A DNA stretch of 64,000 nt from Nephrocerus scutellatus (GCA_947095585.1 OX352764.1:7301001-7365000); one strand, 5' to 3'. Positions 33,621 to 46,740 are shown, counted from the stretch's first letter. Notes: generated by a model from the letters alone, not told the origin. A program made the numbers and translations.

Positions 33621-36600
33621 ACTATGAGTGCAGCTGGTCGCCGTTACGTGTTAGCACGTTGCGAAACTCGAAAAGTGCGTGCGTATAGCTGGATGATGCT
33701 CAGATCGAGCTGTTATGTGACATCACAATATGTAGATTGACAGTGCAACACAAAAGAAGTATAGGTCGAGATAATACCTGACAGCACGCTACGTAGGTTT
33801 GGATGATGTGAGGCGTCAGGAGGGTTACAATAATTAACGGGCGATAAGACGTGGGAAGCGAAATGCTAGGATTGGCAAACTTAATGGCAAGAGTTGTCAG
33901 CCCCAAGTACACTACTTTACAAGGCAATTGTAGTAGCGAAGCATAGAAGATTGCTATGTGCGTTTCGTGGTGCACCAGTTAGAGCTCTGAGTGGCAATTT
34001 AGAAGCGCTGAGTGATGTAGAATAAACGTCTCGGGTTCAAATCTGTCCTCTGTGTGTTTTGTTTTTGTAATTATTTTTTAAATTCTCCACGGTCTGTTGA
34101 TATTGTATGGGAACCTTAGTTGCTTAAATGCCTATGTTTGTTTGCTTTGGATCTTCTACAATGACATCAAAATCGTATGCGTAGATTAACATCTGCCTGA
34201 ATTTGTTAAGAATTCCGTCAAAAGGGACATCAGAATTTCGGACCACTTTTGGAATTGAATAATGTCTTTGAAGAACGCTTGAAGTACTGCGGAATCGGAA
34301 GTTTCAGATGAACTTATATAGTTTTGTATGCGTTTAGAGTTATTGAACGTAATTTGTACATATCTTACATCTATCTACTCGAAAGCAACCTAATGCTATA
34401 CCCATTATCAAAACAACATCACAAAGTTGTGCACACAGTTTCAAGATTATCACTATAGCAACAAATAACGCAGATCAAGCTGAACCTGGAAACTATTTTC
34501 GTAGCCCCAATCTTTCGTTTAATATACGAGTATGCACATTCAATGTTTCACTTTATGGCCCCATTTCATGCACCATTAACATAAAAAAGCATCACAGCAC
34601 GTCTCGAGTTATAAAAACTTAGACACAGACAGGCTGATGGCAACTGTGTGTGGAATGCTCCTCCACCTTTCTGCTCTGCACCCGACTGATGAACACCTGT
34701 CATAGGTGATTTTGTGATCCTCCCAACATAACACTCGCTCATCAGCTAAAAATACTTGCCGTCGGGCAAACTTTATTGAGATCCGAGATTTTTTCGAGAT
34801 TTTTCCCCAAGATCATCACTGTCAACACGAATCATCAACTAGATTCGCTGAAAGCAGACAGCTCTTGGGAATTTTTTAAAATGTCTAATGTCGTGCTTCC
34901 AAAATCCTATGTCCACTGAACCCCTATTGTTGTTATTGTTTTATTGGTTTCTCTGCCGATGTGAAAAACCACCAATGAAAAATTAAAATTGATGTGGCAA
35001 TTTGCTTGATGGAAACATCAATTCGTGTTATGTTTTGTTGAGGAGAAACCATTCGATTCCGAGCTAATCTCACTTAGAGAAGGGTTAGTTAGGTACAGCA
35101 ACAGTGATGCAATAAAACTTAAGTACTAAGCACTTGCCAAATTCAATTTAATCCTTAATTGTAAGGGTGGGACGTATTATTCGTAGGAATACACATCGAT
35201 TCCATATGACCAGACTAAGTGAATTCCTAGAAATACAAATTCCTCCAAAGAAACAAATACCCAACAGTAAAAATCAAAAGAGGAAATTGCTCTCTTTCGT
35301 TTTATGTGTCCCAAGTGGGACATACATGTACTTAGATTGAACATGACCCTTGCCGGTGAACGCTCGTTCACAAATGGTAGACTATTGGCAGTTGCTATAA
35401 TGACGGGGTGCAACATGTGTCTGTGTGTGTCCCCGTTTGAAATAATTGCTTTTATCGATATATAATTGAGAGATATTTATAGCTCATCATGAACCATGAA
35501 TCGTCATTAGGTTTCGTTTAAGATTTTCCAGGAAATAATTCTGGAAGAACCGAGGACACAGGAGATTTGAATTTTTGGCCTATTGATTGCTTTGTGGGAC
35601 GAACTTCCCCTTTTGACAATAACAGTGGTAAGCGAGACACTTAAAAAGACACAGTCAACTGTGCCATCCATTGCATATGGAGGCGGACTAAAATTTCAAT
35701 TGTCTTCAACTCTTATGACTAATGCAGTTATTGATTTATTAAGCTCGGCTTATGAAGATTTTAAAAAGATCGTATTCCATATCTCTTTAAAAAAAACTAT
35801 GCGCCTGTGACGAGCTAAAGGCATCCTTTTTAGTCATTTTCTATTAACGATTTGTGAGCATTTCTCCACTGCTTGTACTCCAGTTCCATTGTAATATTTT
35901 TGTTACCAGAAAAAAAGTACTGGCCAGAAACCTGACGTTTGCGTCAAAGCAAATTAATTCATAAAAAAATTCCTTTCAGCATTTTATGGAACTTTATCAA
36001 AAAACAATTGGTTTGCTGGAGGGTAAGGAAACTTTGTAGCACTGAGGATTAAGTACAGCACAGCAAAAATCCTCAGTCTTCCCTTCATCTCGATTGCTGG
36101 CGGTATTGATACATAAAATGCCAAGACTTCATTCGGTATGTTGTTTTAGAAATGTAGAATCAGTGCACCAAGCTGCGACTGTTTCGGCCTAACGTGGAAT
36201 CAAAGCTGTTCTGAGGCTGCCCATTCTGGAAAGTGATCGCTTATATCACAAAAAAGCAGCAAACTTTTGTTAATCGATGTGTAAGAGACATATTTTTGAC
36301 CACATCGTTCCTCAAACGAATAACTTTATGAGAGAGCGAAACTCAGGAAGGTATTGATGCGATTACAATAAAGCGAAAGTAGCAGAGGATTGATCATCTT
36401 ACACTCTTCATAAGGACGACGTTTTTTTGCCAGGCAGTCCATGAAGTGAAATCCGCTGACGCAACAAGAGCCAATGCAGGAGGTCATTGCATGACGTGGC
36501 GCTGAACGATTGAAAAGGAGTCACGGCAATTGCGGAAGAACTGAATGAAGCTGAGTCGCTAAGCCAGGAACCACAATCGATGGCGCGTATGCGTGTTTGG

Positions 36601-37202
36601 GAGACATTGGTCCGGACTCGGCATAGTGTTAACAATCACGTCGTGGTTGAAACAGAGGTACTGGCCAGCTACTAAATAGAAAGTAAACCTATGTTTGAAA
36701 TGAACAGATGCCAATAAATCAAACTGGGTACTTGAAACAGGTCTTGGTTGAACGGGCGTAAGTTTGGTACGGTCAAGAAATGAGACGTAGTAAAACAGAA
36801 GTATTTCTTGGCTAAGCATTTGCGGGAATTCGATCAGAACAAGATCAGCTCGGGGTAGCTATTAAGTACAACGTAGTAAAGGCTTAACTGTATTAGACTT
36901 GAGTGGGATTCACTTAGTTGATTTTGGTCGGTTAAGAAAGGCAGTGTTTGTTCAGGAACTGAAAATAGGTAGTGTTGTGTAGTGAATAAATGCAGCGTAG
37001 TAGAAACGGAAGTACTTCTTCAAATACCAACAGCAGAGCAAATTGGGATATTCGAATAGAACAGTTCGGAGTAGTTAATAAACACAATGTTGTAAGAATA
37101 AGAACTAGAGTGCTTATAAGACTACCATTTAAAAACTGTTTTGATCGTAAAGAACTGAGGTTAGCGTAATCCTACCTACCTTCTAACTTACTTAATTTTT
37201 CC
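33621..37202. other. No gene seen; weak repeats only
   Basis: A tRNA-like patch with GGGTTCAAATC lies at about 34034-34044. Between 36780 and 37120 a poorly conserved motif (ACGTAGTAAAA...GAAGTA-TTCTT) recurs about four times at 86-122 base spacing. Otherwise unique sequence. Confidence 0.45.
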
Positions 37203-37600
37203 CGACCAATATCATCTTTTGTTTGTTTGAACCATCTGGAAATTATATTACTTCTAGTAAATAACCTTTATTTTCATCTTAGTGTCAATGTTGGACGAAA
37301 AATCATCCTATAATTTTACTTTATATACCAGTTTTCTTTGACACAATGTGGTGGGTATGAGATTCGACCTCCTAACCTTGAGATTTGTCGTCCAATATTA
37401 TCTCTTATTTCTTTGAACCGTCTGGAAATTATATTGCTACTGGCAAACAACATTTCTTTTCGTCTAAGAGTCGATATTGGACGGAAAATCATCCTATAAT
37501 TTTACTTTATATAAAAAACCAGTTTCTTCTTTGACACAATGTGGCGGGTATGAGATTCGACCTCCTAACCTTGCAACTTATCGGTGGTAGTCTATCCCAT
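37203..37600 (-). repeat. Tandemly duplicated SINE-like module (~185-bp units)
   Basis: Two diverged direct copies (about 37203-37390 and 37392-37600) share TCTGGAAATTATATT, AAAATCATCCTATAATTTTA, TTTGACACAATGTGG and GAGATTCGACCTCCTAACCT. On the minus strand GGTCGAATCTC resembles a pol III B box. Upstream of it in the right copy, TTAGCACTATGGGATAG could be the rest of a tRNA-like head. Confidence 0.65.
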
Positions 37601-39470
37601 AGTGCTAAACATATTGTTTGTGACGTAGTGAATTAAATTAAATTAACTTCGTTACAAAAGAGAAATGCGTAGGTATGCGCAGAAGAGGAGTAATGCACAT
37701 GGAGAGATAACGAATATGATGACGTTCAGCCGTTGTTGAAGCTCGTTGGCCCAATAGTGGTGACAGAGCCTTAGAGTAATAAAGTAATTAATTAAGTAAG
37801 ATAAACTTTTAGTACTAATAGTATAGCGTCGGGAAATCACATCCCTCTTTTATCACTTGAGTACTTTTTGATATTTTATTTTATTTTATAGAAATAATTA
37901 CAATTTCGAAGGGCTTGTTCGTAAGGTTTAACGATTTTATGCCCACGGCCATCATCATCGAAGAGCCTTTGTGATTGTGGCTGATGATGCCAAACTAAGG
38001 GACAAATGTGACTTTCAACTAATAAGATAGAGAGAGAGAGAGAGAGATTACACAAAGGAAAGCAACAACAAGATTTAATAGATCTCTTGACTTAATGGTG
38101 GCAAAAAGTCCCCCCAACGTTGAAGCAATAAAATGCATCACACGCAGTTTTAAAGGAGTTGGCTCGTTAAATATCCTTTTTCCAAATGTTCTGCCATTAA
38201 AACTTTATGCCACGCTATACCTATGCTGCGTACTGGGAGATTGGTGTTTCCAAACGGAAATTAAACTCTCGGTTTTATGGCAATCCGGTCTGATCCTTTG
38301 TGTTAACAATTCCGCAACAGGATCGTAGGCTGACTGCGTGAGTCTTAAAGTTTCACTTAAATTACTACCACTTCCTTTGTGCATATCGCAGCAATCAATA
38401 TGTCCACGCAGGAGTGCAGAATTCTATCCGAAAGTCGAATAAGAAGACAAGCGAACGACGCTGGAAGTGCAACCTTCTGTTTTGCGTGTGACGTAGGAAG
38501 CGCTTCGGAACAGGCAAACACACGCATATAGCGGTTGCAAATTGAGAAGGGTTCGATTTGGTACCCTCTTCTTGATAAGTAGTTTGCATTCGTTTATGAT
38601 GTTACGAGTAGCTGTACTCATGTACTCTTCCGGCATCCATCACCACCCGACTGACACATTTCGTCCTGCATACCGTGCATATCGCGCACCAACAATAACA
38701 CTATCGGCGCTGCGTGAACTCTGCTCAATGATTTGACCTTTCTATGGATTAAGCAAACAAACAGGAAGACAGGGTGACTGGGGAGCGTCATCAGATACAG
38801 ACTGTGTGGCATGAAATCAATGAAACGAAAGAATGGAACGGGACGGACCTAGTGTCGTAAATCATCACTTTGTCTTCTTAGGACAACACAAAATGCAAGA
38901 TGCACGCACTTGGGCATTGTTTATTTTTACGAGTGTGTGTGTGTACACACACTCTTATGAGCACGGAAATCGAAGAAGTTAATTGCGCTATTCTGGTACG
39001 AGTGTGCTCAGTTTTATGGCATCGCACTCGTGCTTCAAGTGCGGGTTTCCTGCCATTAAAGTGGAAAATGAAGCCATTTGAAGATTAAGTCGAACCACAC
39101 TGATGTGCACATCGGGAGGGTGATTGACTTTAAAGTGCGCGCAATATATTCAAATGGATTCCATGTTTGGTTGTACTTTGCTTATGGTATCGGATTGAAT
39201 TGGCTTAATTGAAAAACTAGCACTTAAGGACATTTTGTATTTTTGTAACAAACTGCCTTTAGACAGCTCCTTGAAATCTTTAATATTCATCATGTGTATG
39301 TATGTGTTATAAATACCCTTATTTGAATATAATGAAGAATTCCCAAAGTATTGTTATGGTTTTTAGGCTTTCTAGAGAGTTGGTAATGGGGTGTCCTCAG
39401 TTTCGAGAAGTTTCTATTCTTAGAAAATTACATAAAGAACCATCTAGCAAATACCAGAACATAGTAATAC
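37601..39470. other. No gene seen; (AG)n microsatellite
   Basis: The only simple repeat is (GA)n at about 38027-38048. Short frames around 38.4-38.8 kb lie on both strands and are unsupported. Confidence 0.5.
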
Positions 39471-39474
39471 ATTT

Positions 39475-40005
39475 AGTCCCGCGTTATCCCAATTTTTTTA
39501 TTCCTTCCAAATAATAGGTTCCTAGGGCGTTTCTTTTAGTTATGACCTCTTCGTTAGACCCAAATCTCTTACCCCCAGCCATTTCTTCAGGTTTGGAAGC
39601 AGGAAATAGTCGCAGGGGTCTAAATCTGGCGAATATGCTGGATGGGGTAGCAGTCCGTAACCCAATTTATGGATTTTTGCCATGGTGACTACACACGCCG
39701 TGCATTGTCTTGATGGAACAGCACTTTTTTCTTCGCCTTCTTCTTGCTTCAAATCAATATGGAATCTGTCCAAAAGCTCTGAACAATATTCGCCGGTGAC
39801 CGGTGCACTCTGTCCACTGTCTTGATTGTTTCTTGGACTCTGGTGTGTTGTGATGGATCCATGCTTCGTTCACGGTTACGAAGCGGCGCAAAAACTCGTT
39901 CGAATTGCGGCTGAACATCGCCAAACATCAGCACACGACATTCACTTTTTACCATTTTCGTTAAAATTCACTTTCTGCTGCTTTCAATGGGTATTTGAGC
40001 TGGAG
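39475..40005 (-). mobile_element. Classic (DD34D-type) mariner relic
   Basis: Minus-strand blocks in shifting frames are RRFVTVNEAWIHHNTPES near 39890, then LLDRFHIDLKQE near 39760. GYGLLPHPAYSPDLDPCDYF then LLPNLKKWLG follows near 39600, and YLEGIKKLG near 39500. The first catalytic Asp of the TVDE motif is Asn. The PHPAYSPDLAPxDYF wording is that of ordinary mariners and differs from the DD41D element at 17.5 kb. There is an internal deletion between the first block and DRF. Confidence 0.85.
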
Positions 40006-40159
40006 GTCAAATGGAACAACTTGTCTAGCGACTTGTCTGGCTCATGTTTATTCCGGAACGCTCGATGTGTTTGATCACTGAAAAACGATCGCACATTGGT
40101 GCTATAATAGGTGACACCACTGGTCACTGTCTCATAGACAATCTTGAACAAGGCTAGGC

Positions 40160-40400
40160 GTTTTCTCGAACGACTTCTGCAGAAGCTGCATGGATGAGTT
40201 GAAGGAGGAGGAGGAGGAGAAGGAGGAGACTATTCTTCACCCTCTCTGTACGTGCTCAGCTTTCTCTCAACAACGTAAGCTGGGAGCTTTATTTTACAAT
40301 GATCTTAACGATCTTACTAACACTGACATTAGTAGTCTCTTGCACTTCATACTAAATTCCAAATGGTGCAGCGATTAGGTGGGAAAAAAATATTCTCTAT
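40160..40400 (+). mobile_element. 3' end of a LINE with Cys/His tail
   Basis: The frame reads NDFCRSCMDELKEEEEEKEE, then TILHPLCTCSAFSQQRKLGA, then ISSLLHFILNSKWCSD and a stop. CxxC...H....C is the usual C-terminal zinc-knuckle-like signature. The same FCRSCM wording is seen in the minus-strand relic at 42.9-43.5 kb. Confidence 0.75.
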
Positions 40401-40449
40401 CAAACATTACTGGTTTAGTAAGTCGGCTATTCCACCGACAGTCACCTTA

Positions 40450-41180
40450 ACCTAACTTTACCTACCCTAACCTGACGTTGTACCTTCTTTGTCTGTCGAT
40501 ATAGAAAACTTTCATTTTACATCTGGGGCTTTGTTGACTACATCGTTGATCCTCTTGATGATCTTGTAGGGGCCCTCCCAACTTTGCTCTAATTTTAGAG
40601 ATTTCCATTTTCTTCTCTTGTGATTGTAAAGCCAGACGACATATCCTTCCTGAAATCTTCCACAGTTCGCACACAGGTCGTATTGCGTTTTCATCCTGTT
40701 GCTGGCATCAATTGATTATCATTGTTGCTCATACGGCTTCCTTTGTTACTTCAATTAAGGCACTTCAACCTTGGATTGATGCATTTCCCCTCTAGTTGTT
40801 CGTTGCAGTACTCTCCTAGCATACACTTTTTTCACATATTTTTAACATCTCTTCGGTAATTGACTCAAAATAATCAATTTCTTACTATATCTTGTGTCTT
40901 ATTAATTCCCAAATGTTTTCCACTTTTGTGAAGAACCTCGTTCACCAAATTCCCTTGTAGCACTACCTTTAATGTGTTGCTCTGACCATCGGCAGATTCC
41001 CAAAGTCTGACCAGCAGTCCATCTTCCATTTTCAATGAATTCGATTGAGTCCAATAACATTTTAATGTAGGACTGTCGCAATCTGGTGCCTTCCTCCTTG
41101 CTCAATCCATTGAAATATTGGAGCAATTGAATTGTCACGCTCTTTTTCTTCTCTTAGCCGCTCTTTTGTCCAATGATTTA
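40450..41180 (-). mobile_element. Ty3/gypsy retrotransposon relic: integrase region
   Basis: On the minus strand WESADGQSNT and NLVNEVLHKSGKHLGINKT (integrase zinc-binding region) lie near 40.9-41.0 kb. VNYRRDVKNM-KKC follows near 40.85 kb. The C-terminal GRFQEGYVVWLYNHKRRKWK then EQSWEGPYKIIKRINDVV lies near 40.55-40.65 kb. The catalytic core is largely missing (an internal deletion), and stops and frameshifts are frequent. No LTR was recognised. Confidence 0.8.
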
Positions 41181-41346
41181 TGATCTGGACCGTAATTCAT
41201 GAAACAAACTGAGCCCACGAATGAGCAACGTTTTAAAAACTACTACCGAAATTCTGAGTCGGTGGTCGCAACTTTAAGACCGCTTACTCCAACTTTCGGT
41301 CGTAATAATCGTCCTAACAGACAGACAGACTGTGCTGTGCTGTGCT

Positions 41347-41625
41347 TTAGTGGATAAATTCGAGTCAACATATTTACTATTGAATGTTCCTATGCCAGTG
41401 AGACATCGCACCGGTCGAAGTACCGCAAATATCGCAGCCATAAGTGCTTCAGTTAAAAATGAGCCAAATCAGTCGATTCCACACCGTTCACAGAGATTGG
41501 AAATCTCTCAGTCCACATTTTGGCAAATTTTGTATAAAGATCTTGGCCTAACCTCTTACAAGACCAAATTAACTCAAAAACTAAAGCCTCTTGATAATTT
41601 GAAGCGCCGAAACTTATGTTATGTT
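41347..41625 (+). mobile_element. N-terminal mariner transposase relic
   Basis: The frame reads LNVPMPVRHRTGRSTANIAA, then SQRLEISQSTFWQILYKDLG then LTSYKTKLTQKLKPLD, followed by loss of similarity. These are the second helix-turn-helix and linker of a mariner/DD41D-like transposase. No catalytic residues are present. Confidence 0.8.
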
Positions 41626-42894
41626 ATGTTATGTCCTTATTGGAAACATCTGCCATCGTTTTTGGTAACTTCTTAGTTGTAATATGAACAACACTTATTA
41701 TAATACGAGTATGTACAGTGCGATAAAAGATTTCTGTTCATAACATTTACATTTTTGTAACAGCATCATGAATTGATGGCGTCCGTGGCAAAACCATTGC
41801 AAGGGAAGTAAATCAGGCGATAATCCCTTAGTTTACCATATGGTGAGCTGCTAATTAAATACGTAAGACATCAAAATCCCTGTCAGTGAGGTTTTTTTTT
41901 GAAAAGTTGAAAAAAAAACTAAAAAAGTAATCAAAAATAAAGAGATTTCCGCTTAAGCTCCAACTCCACTCCACTTCACTTCACTCCCACCGCAATATCA
42001 ATAAAATTTATATCAATTTAATCCAAGAGAGAGATTCCTAATGTCAAAATTTGTGAAGTGTACACAAATCCATTCTGAATCCTATTTGTTAAACATCACC
42101 CCATTCCATTAGCCATGGGCGCGTCGACGGAAGGTGGAACGCGTGATTATAATCGATTACTTGCGCGCTGTGCACATTTCAAGGCTACGCTGCCGCTGCG
42201 TTTCCAAAAGAGGGTAAAACTTCAACGTGAGATACAAAAATAAACTTCAACAACGGCAACAAATTATTGCTGCATAAGACTGACTAGGCCTATGGAGGAG
42301 CTGTAGCGCAAGACTTTTGTCAAAAGTGTTTTTGATTTCGAGTGGAAAAGATGCGGGTAACAACGCGCTAAAGTCGGTGGACTGCCTCCCTCGTGCACCC
42401 ACCGAATTTATTGCTGGACAGATGTTTGCCATCCACGACGACAGCCCTCAAGGCAGTCGAAACTTTCTCTAATTATAGCCCACAACAATCGGGTGCCTAT
42501 TTTAACTTTGTCGCAACATCTGTAATACCCAGAAGTGATCGGCGTTATTATAAAAACGCCTGATAACAACAACTCATGAAGTCAAGTCATTTCTATGTTT
42601 GCTTGTCCGTCTGTCTAACCTAAAAATACCTAACCTAAACACAGACTTTAGTCTTAAGATTTGTTCTCACTGGCTATTTGCTAATTCATTCTTGTATCTA
42701 AAATGCCTTAATGAGACAAACAGCTGTATTTACAGATCACCTGGAGAGGGTTGGCTAGTGGCTACATGATTTATGCGAATTTCCTATGTAATCTGACCTC
42801 AGGGACTTGAATACGATTGGTATTTGAAATTATTAATGGTAGGTATGTTTCCGAGATACCCTTAAGCTGTAGAGAACATAAAGAGTACGCATAG
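41626..42894. other. No gene seen
   Basis: Unique sequence. A short TTATGTTATGTTATGT run precedes it at 41616-41632. Confidence 0.5.
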
Positions 42895-43480
42895 AAATCC
42901 GAATTTGAACGGCCTACGGCCTTCATCCTCGTTCATGCAGCTTCTGCAGAAGTCATTGTATTTGACCCACACTTTTGGCGTGTTTTCCTAGAAGGCAGTA
43001 TTCTGCGATTATCCCTTCAACCGTTTTTAATTCACGTCTTTGCAGGGAGATTGGCAAAGTTGAGCGCTTTAAGTCCAGATTTTAGCCACGTCGACCTAAT
43101 TCGTCTGCCATGCAGTTTTCTTACACATCCGAGTTGCCCCGGATCCAAATGATCCTTATATTAACTGCTCACTCATCTTGTTGAGAGAGAAGTGAGGACA
43201 GATCAACGCCACCTTTGATGTCAGTGAGACGGCTTCCAACGATTTTATGGCTATCCACATAAATGATACCCTTCTTTGAAGATAATACATTATGCTTCAA
43301 CCAATTTATAACCTCTTTAATCGCTATCACCTCAGCCTGATATACGCTACATTGATCAGGGAATCAGACAGAGATGCTTACTTTCAGCTTTTTACAGAAG
43401 ACTCCTGCTCCTACTTTAACGTAGCTAGAGCGATTCATGGCGCTTGTTACAGTACCTACCTCCTCTATGGCTCTTTGGTT
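42895..43480 (-). mobile_element. LINE 3' relic with RNase H domain
   Basis: The minus strand reads VGAGVFCKKLKVSISV, QCSVYQAEVIAIKEVINWLK, GIIYVDSHKIVGSRL, then IRIIWIRGNSDV and NCMADELGRRG. The tail is FCRSCMNEDEG near 42.94 kb. All RNase H landmarks are in order (YQAE, YVDS, W-x-x-G-N-S, ADELG), but separated by stops. It is probably the same family as the + strand 3' end at 40160. Confidence 0.8.
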
Positions 43481-43496
43481 CCAAAGCCACCGGTAA

Positions 43497-43503
<7 letters not shown>

Positions 43504-43531
<28 letters not shown>
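43504..43531 (+). repeat. (TA)n microsatellite
   Basis: About 14 uninterrupted TA units, followed by looser TCTATA-rich sequence to about 43610. Confidence 0.9.
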
Positions 43532-43917
43532 CTATAAATCTATAGCTATGCTTCTTTATCTATATATCCATATATTTTTACCAAAATTTGAATAGCTATG
43601 TATATATATCCAATTGATCTCTATAATTGCCTACAATGGTACATTCTCAGTATTCTAAACTACCGACTGTAGCTCCTGCATATTATGACTGCTCGAAAGA
43701 ATTGAAAAGATTTTCATATTTTATGTGAAAACTTCGTTGTAATGAACCAGCGCAACCCTAAGCATGTTGTAAACGTGTGTCGCATTGTCGCCTTTAGCTG
43801 CTCTTAAGTGGATTTCCAACGAATCGACTAAAATGCACGAAACAGTTGTTAAACGCCCGGAATGTCCGGAACAAGCCATTACTCCTCGATTTTCCTAATG
43901 GCATATATATTCTCTCC

Positions 43918-43940
43918 GGCAGGCAGGCAGGCAGGCAGCA
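43918..43940 (+). repeat. (GGCA)n tetranucleotide repeat
   Basis: Five consecutive GGCA units followed by GCA. Confidence 0.9.
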
Positions 43941-45519
43941 AGCATCAAGCATCTTCTCTAAGGCACTTTGCTCGAGCGTTGTACTGTCGTAAATTTTATA
44001 GTTCTCTAGAAGAAGAAGATGAAACACTACAACAAGTACAGTAAGTAGTTATATCCTTTTAAGGAGCAAATAGTGCCATATAGTCATTTGGTCACATTTT
44101 GTTTCACATTTAGATCTCAAAAGACTGATGCATCTGATGCTGTTAATGTGGGACTAACTATTTTAGAATTTTAGAAACTTTCAAGTGGACAATAGTAAAA
44201 TCCTTTAAATGTAATATAGGAATCGATTATAGACACCACAAATAACTTTGCAAACATTTCCTTCGTATCCTCTCATATTAGACGACGCCTCGTCCTTCGT
44301 CCGCACAACGCTACTCTACTCTACTTTGCCATAAATAAAAGTGGAACGTGTCTAATTGCTGGTCCAAGGATCACTTAACAGGTGACAAATGACTTGTCTT
44401 GTATATCACCATCACAACACATTGCTCGGATTTCTCTCCTCCGAAAAAGTAATGTCAGTTTCAAAAATGGAGCGGAGACTGGCGCACCCTTGATGATCTT
44501 CAAAACTCTGCACTAGGATATGGGCGAGTGGAATTTCAAATTGGATGTAACAAGTACTCGTACTTGTAAATACTGCCAACCGACGGCGACACCAACAACA
44601 AGCGTGTCCAATGCAAATTGCATCACAGCAATATTGCGACTATGTTGAGGGTGTTCGATAGACAGACAGACAGACCTCGACGACACCACCTCACCTATTT
44701 TCCGTTCGTTTTGCTTGACAATTTATTAATTTGAGTTTCGGAAAGCATCGCATGGCATGACGTGAAGGTGACAGTGACGCTTCGCTGACAAGATGATTAT
44801 CCACGCTTGTAGTCATTAGAACATCATACCATCCGTTTCGGTAAAATCTTGTGTCGACATCGAAGTGTGATAATTGGATAACGATGCGAGGTCGCTGAGA
44901 GGTGTTGCTATTACTTTATATTACGGTAATCATTAGAGAGGACTTGGGCAGGCTTTTTTTTGGAGATGAGCATTTGGACGGTTGTTGTCGGTAATGTTAC
45001 TCACTATCTAATACACGTAATATTGGAACATACGCTTGTAGTAACGCATTTGATGCCTTTGACTTTAGTCCTAATTCTCTCCTGTTTTTGGGAAACTCAC
45101 AAGAATTTTAAAGCCTTACTTTTTGGAAAGCTGAAACAAGAGGCAAAACTAAGAGAATGCTTGTAACGTAGTTGCCATCTTACACACCATATGTCTTAGT
45201 TCTTCGTTTTGTCTGCTCTCAGTCACAAGCTGAAAAACCAACAAACCAATGCAAAGAGCATACGTAATTTGCCATATGGAAAAGTTGAATGCATTGAATG
45301 AAATGGTGTATGGGCAAATGCACAAAAGTCACACCTGCATTTTACAAATTAGTGGTTAGCTTCGTAAACTTTTGCCCATATATTGGTCGATGTCCGTGTG
45401 AAGGAGACCGAGTGGTCGACTTCCTTGCGAAAGAGACCAGTGAACAAGACCACTAGTATAGTTCTAATCCATAGGACTTGCCCTAAATGCAGGGAGAGTA
45501 AGTCCTGGGGCTGAGATGT
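43941..45519. other. No gene seen
   Basis: Unique sequence. A donor-like GTACA|GTAAGT at about 44040 follows an acceptor-like TCTCTAG, but the 31-nt stretch between them hits a stop in the phase needed by the upstream gene. Confidence 0.5.
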
Positions 45520-46740
45520 CAGGCGTAGAAGAGAAATGGACACGCCTTAAGAATACTTTCATTAGTACTGCTGACTCCATCTTAGGCAGTAGTCGTAGAG
45601 ATCGAATCGACTGGTCTTATCTTATCCTAAAGGCATCTTAGAGCGATTGGAAGAGCACTTTCATGAGTTGGTCAATGGCCAGCTAACTGAGGAATCGGAG
45701 GCTCCACCAATGACCGAGGATCATACTATGCTGCCGCCACCAAGCATAGACGAAGTTATCAGAGCGATAAATCGGCTCAAAAATAATAAGGCCCCGGGAT
45801 CTGATGGGTGCCCAGCGGAACTGATAAAAATAGGAGGCCAAGGAGGAGTGCAAGTATGGGAAGAAGAAGCTATGCCAGAAGACTGGCGAAGAGGCATCCT
45901 GTGCCCCCTTCATAAGAAGGGAGATATCACAAAATGCAGCAATTATCGTGGTATAATGTTGTTGAGTACCGCGTATAAGATACGCTAAAGTTATCATTGG
46001 TCCATACCAGTGTGGCTTCATCCCAGGCAAATCAACAACTGATCAGATTTACACCCTAAGGCAGGTGATGGAAAAATGTCTAGAGTTTCAAAACTCACTA
46101 CTCTATCTTTTTATAGACTTTAAAGCCGCCTATGATAGCATAGCCAGAGTATTAAGCCATGAGAGAACTCGGCATCCCAAATAAACTGACACGACTATGT
46201 CGGTTGACCATGACCAATGTTATAAGCCAAGTAAAAATATCCGGATCACTATCAAGCCCATTCAACATCTATAACTAGCCTGCGTCCTCTTCAACCTGGC
46301 GTTGGAGAAAGTGATCCGAGACTATGACGTAACGACGAGAGGAACAGTCCTCTATAAGTCCATTCAGATACTGGCTTACGCAGACGATATTAACATCGTT
46401 GGTAGAAACCGAACAGCTGTACAGGAAGCTTTCATCCATATAGAGGAGGCGGCACGAAATCTGGGGCTGCACATAAATGAGAGCAAAACAAAGTACATGG
46501 TGGCCACGTCTGCGAGTAGAAGATTCAACATTGGTCCTTCAATTCAAATAGTGGAGCGCAATCCTTTAACTATCTCGGGTCAACTATAGCAGCCGATAAC
46601 AGCATGGAACCAGAAATACGCGCACTAGATTCCAAGTACAATGCGGTACATGTAATATTCAGCTCAAGATGTACGGTCGACTTGAGTAGAGCCAACAATG
46701 TAGGGTTTATGAGTACACTATTCTAGTTTGTGAGTGCTCG
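45520..46740 (+). mobile_element. RTE-like LINE relic with intact YADD box
   Basis: Blocks in order: EEKWTRLKNTFISTADSILG (pre-RT), then SIDEVIRAINRLKNNKAPGS then DGCPAELIK. VQVWEEEAMPEDWRRGILCP, CSNYRGIMLLSTAYKI, CGFIPGKSTTDQIYTLRQVM and LLYLFIDFKAAYDS (motif A) come next. ILAYADDINIVGRN (catalytic YADD at 46377-46388) and LGLHINESKTKYM follow, then SGSTIAADNSM-like wording near 46.59 kb. Several frameshifts and a stop separate the pieces, so it is dead although both catalytic boxes survive. Same group as 22443-24190. Confidence 0.88.

Noticed and set aside
33960..34045. tRNA gene
   Set aside because: Only a B-box-like GGGTTCAAATC is present. There is no acceptor or anticodon stem.
40190..40378. 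Host acidic (Glu-rich) small protein
   Set aside because: The frame carries the CxxC...H....C tail of a LINE, and the Glu run is a GGA/GAG repeat inside it.
44009..44039. 31-nt microexon candidate with GTAAGT donor
   Set aside because: In the phase required by exon 3 it meets a stop within a few codons, and the acceptor tract is poor.
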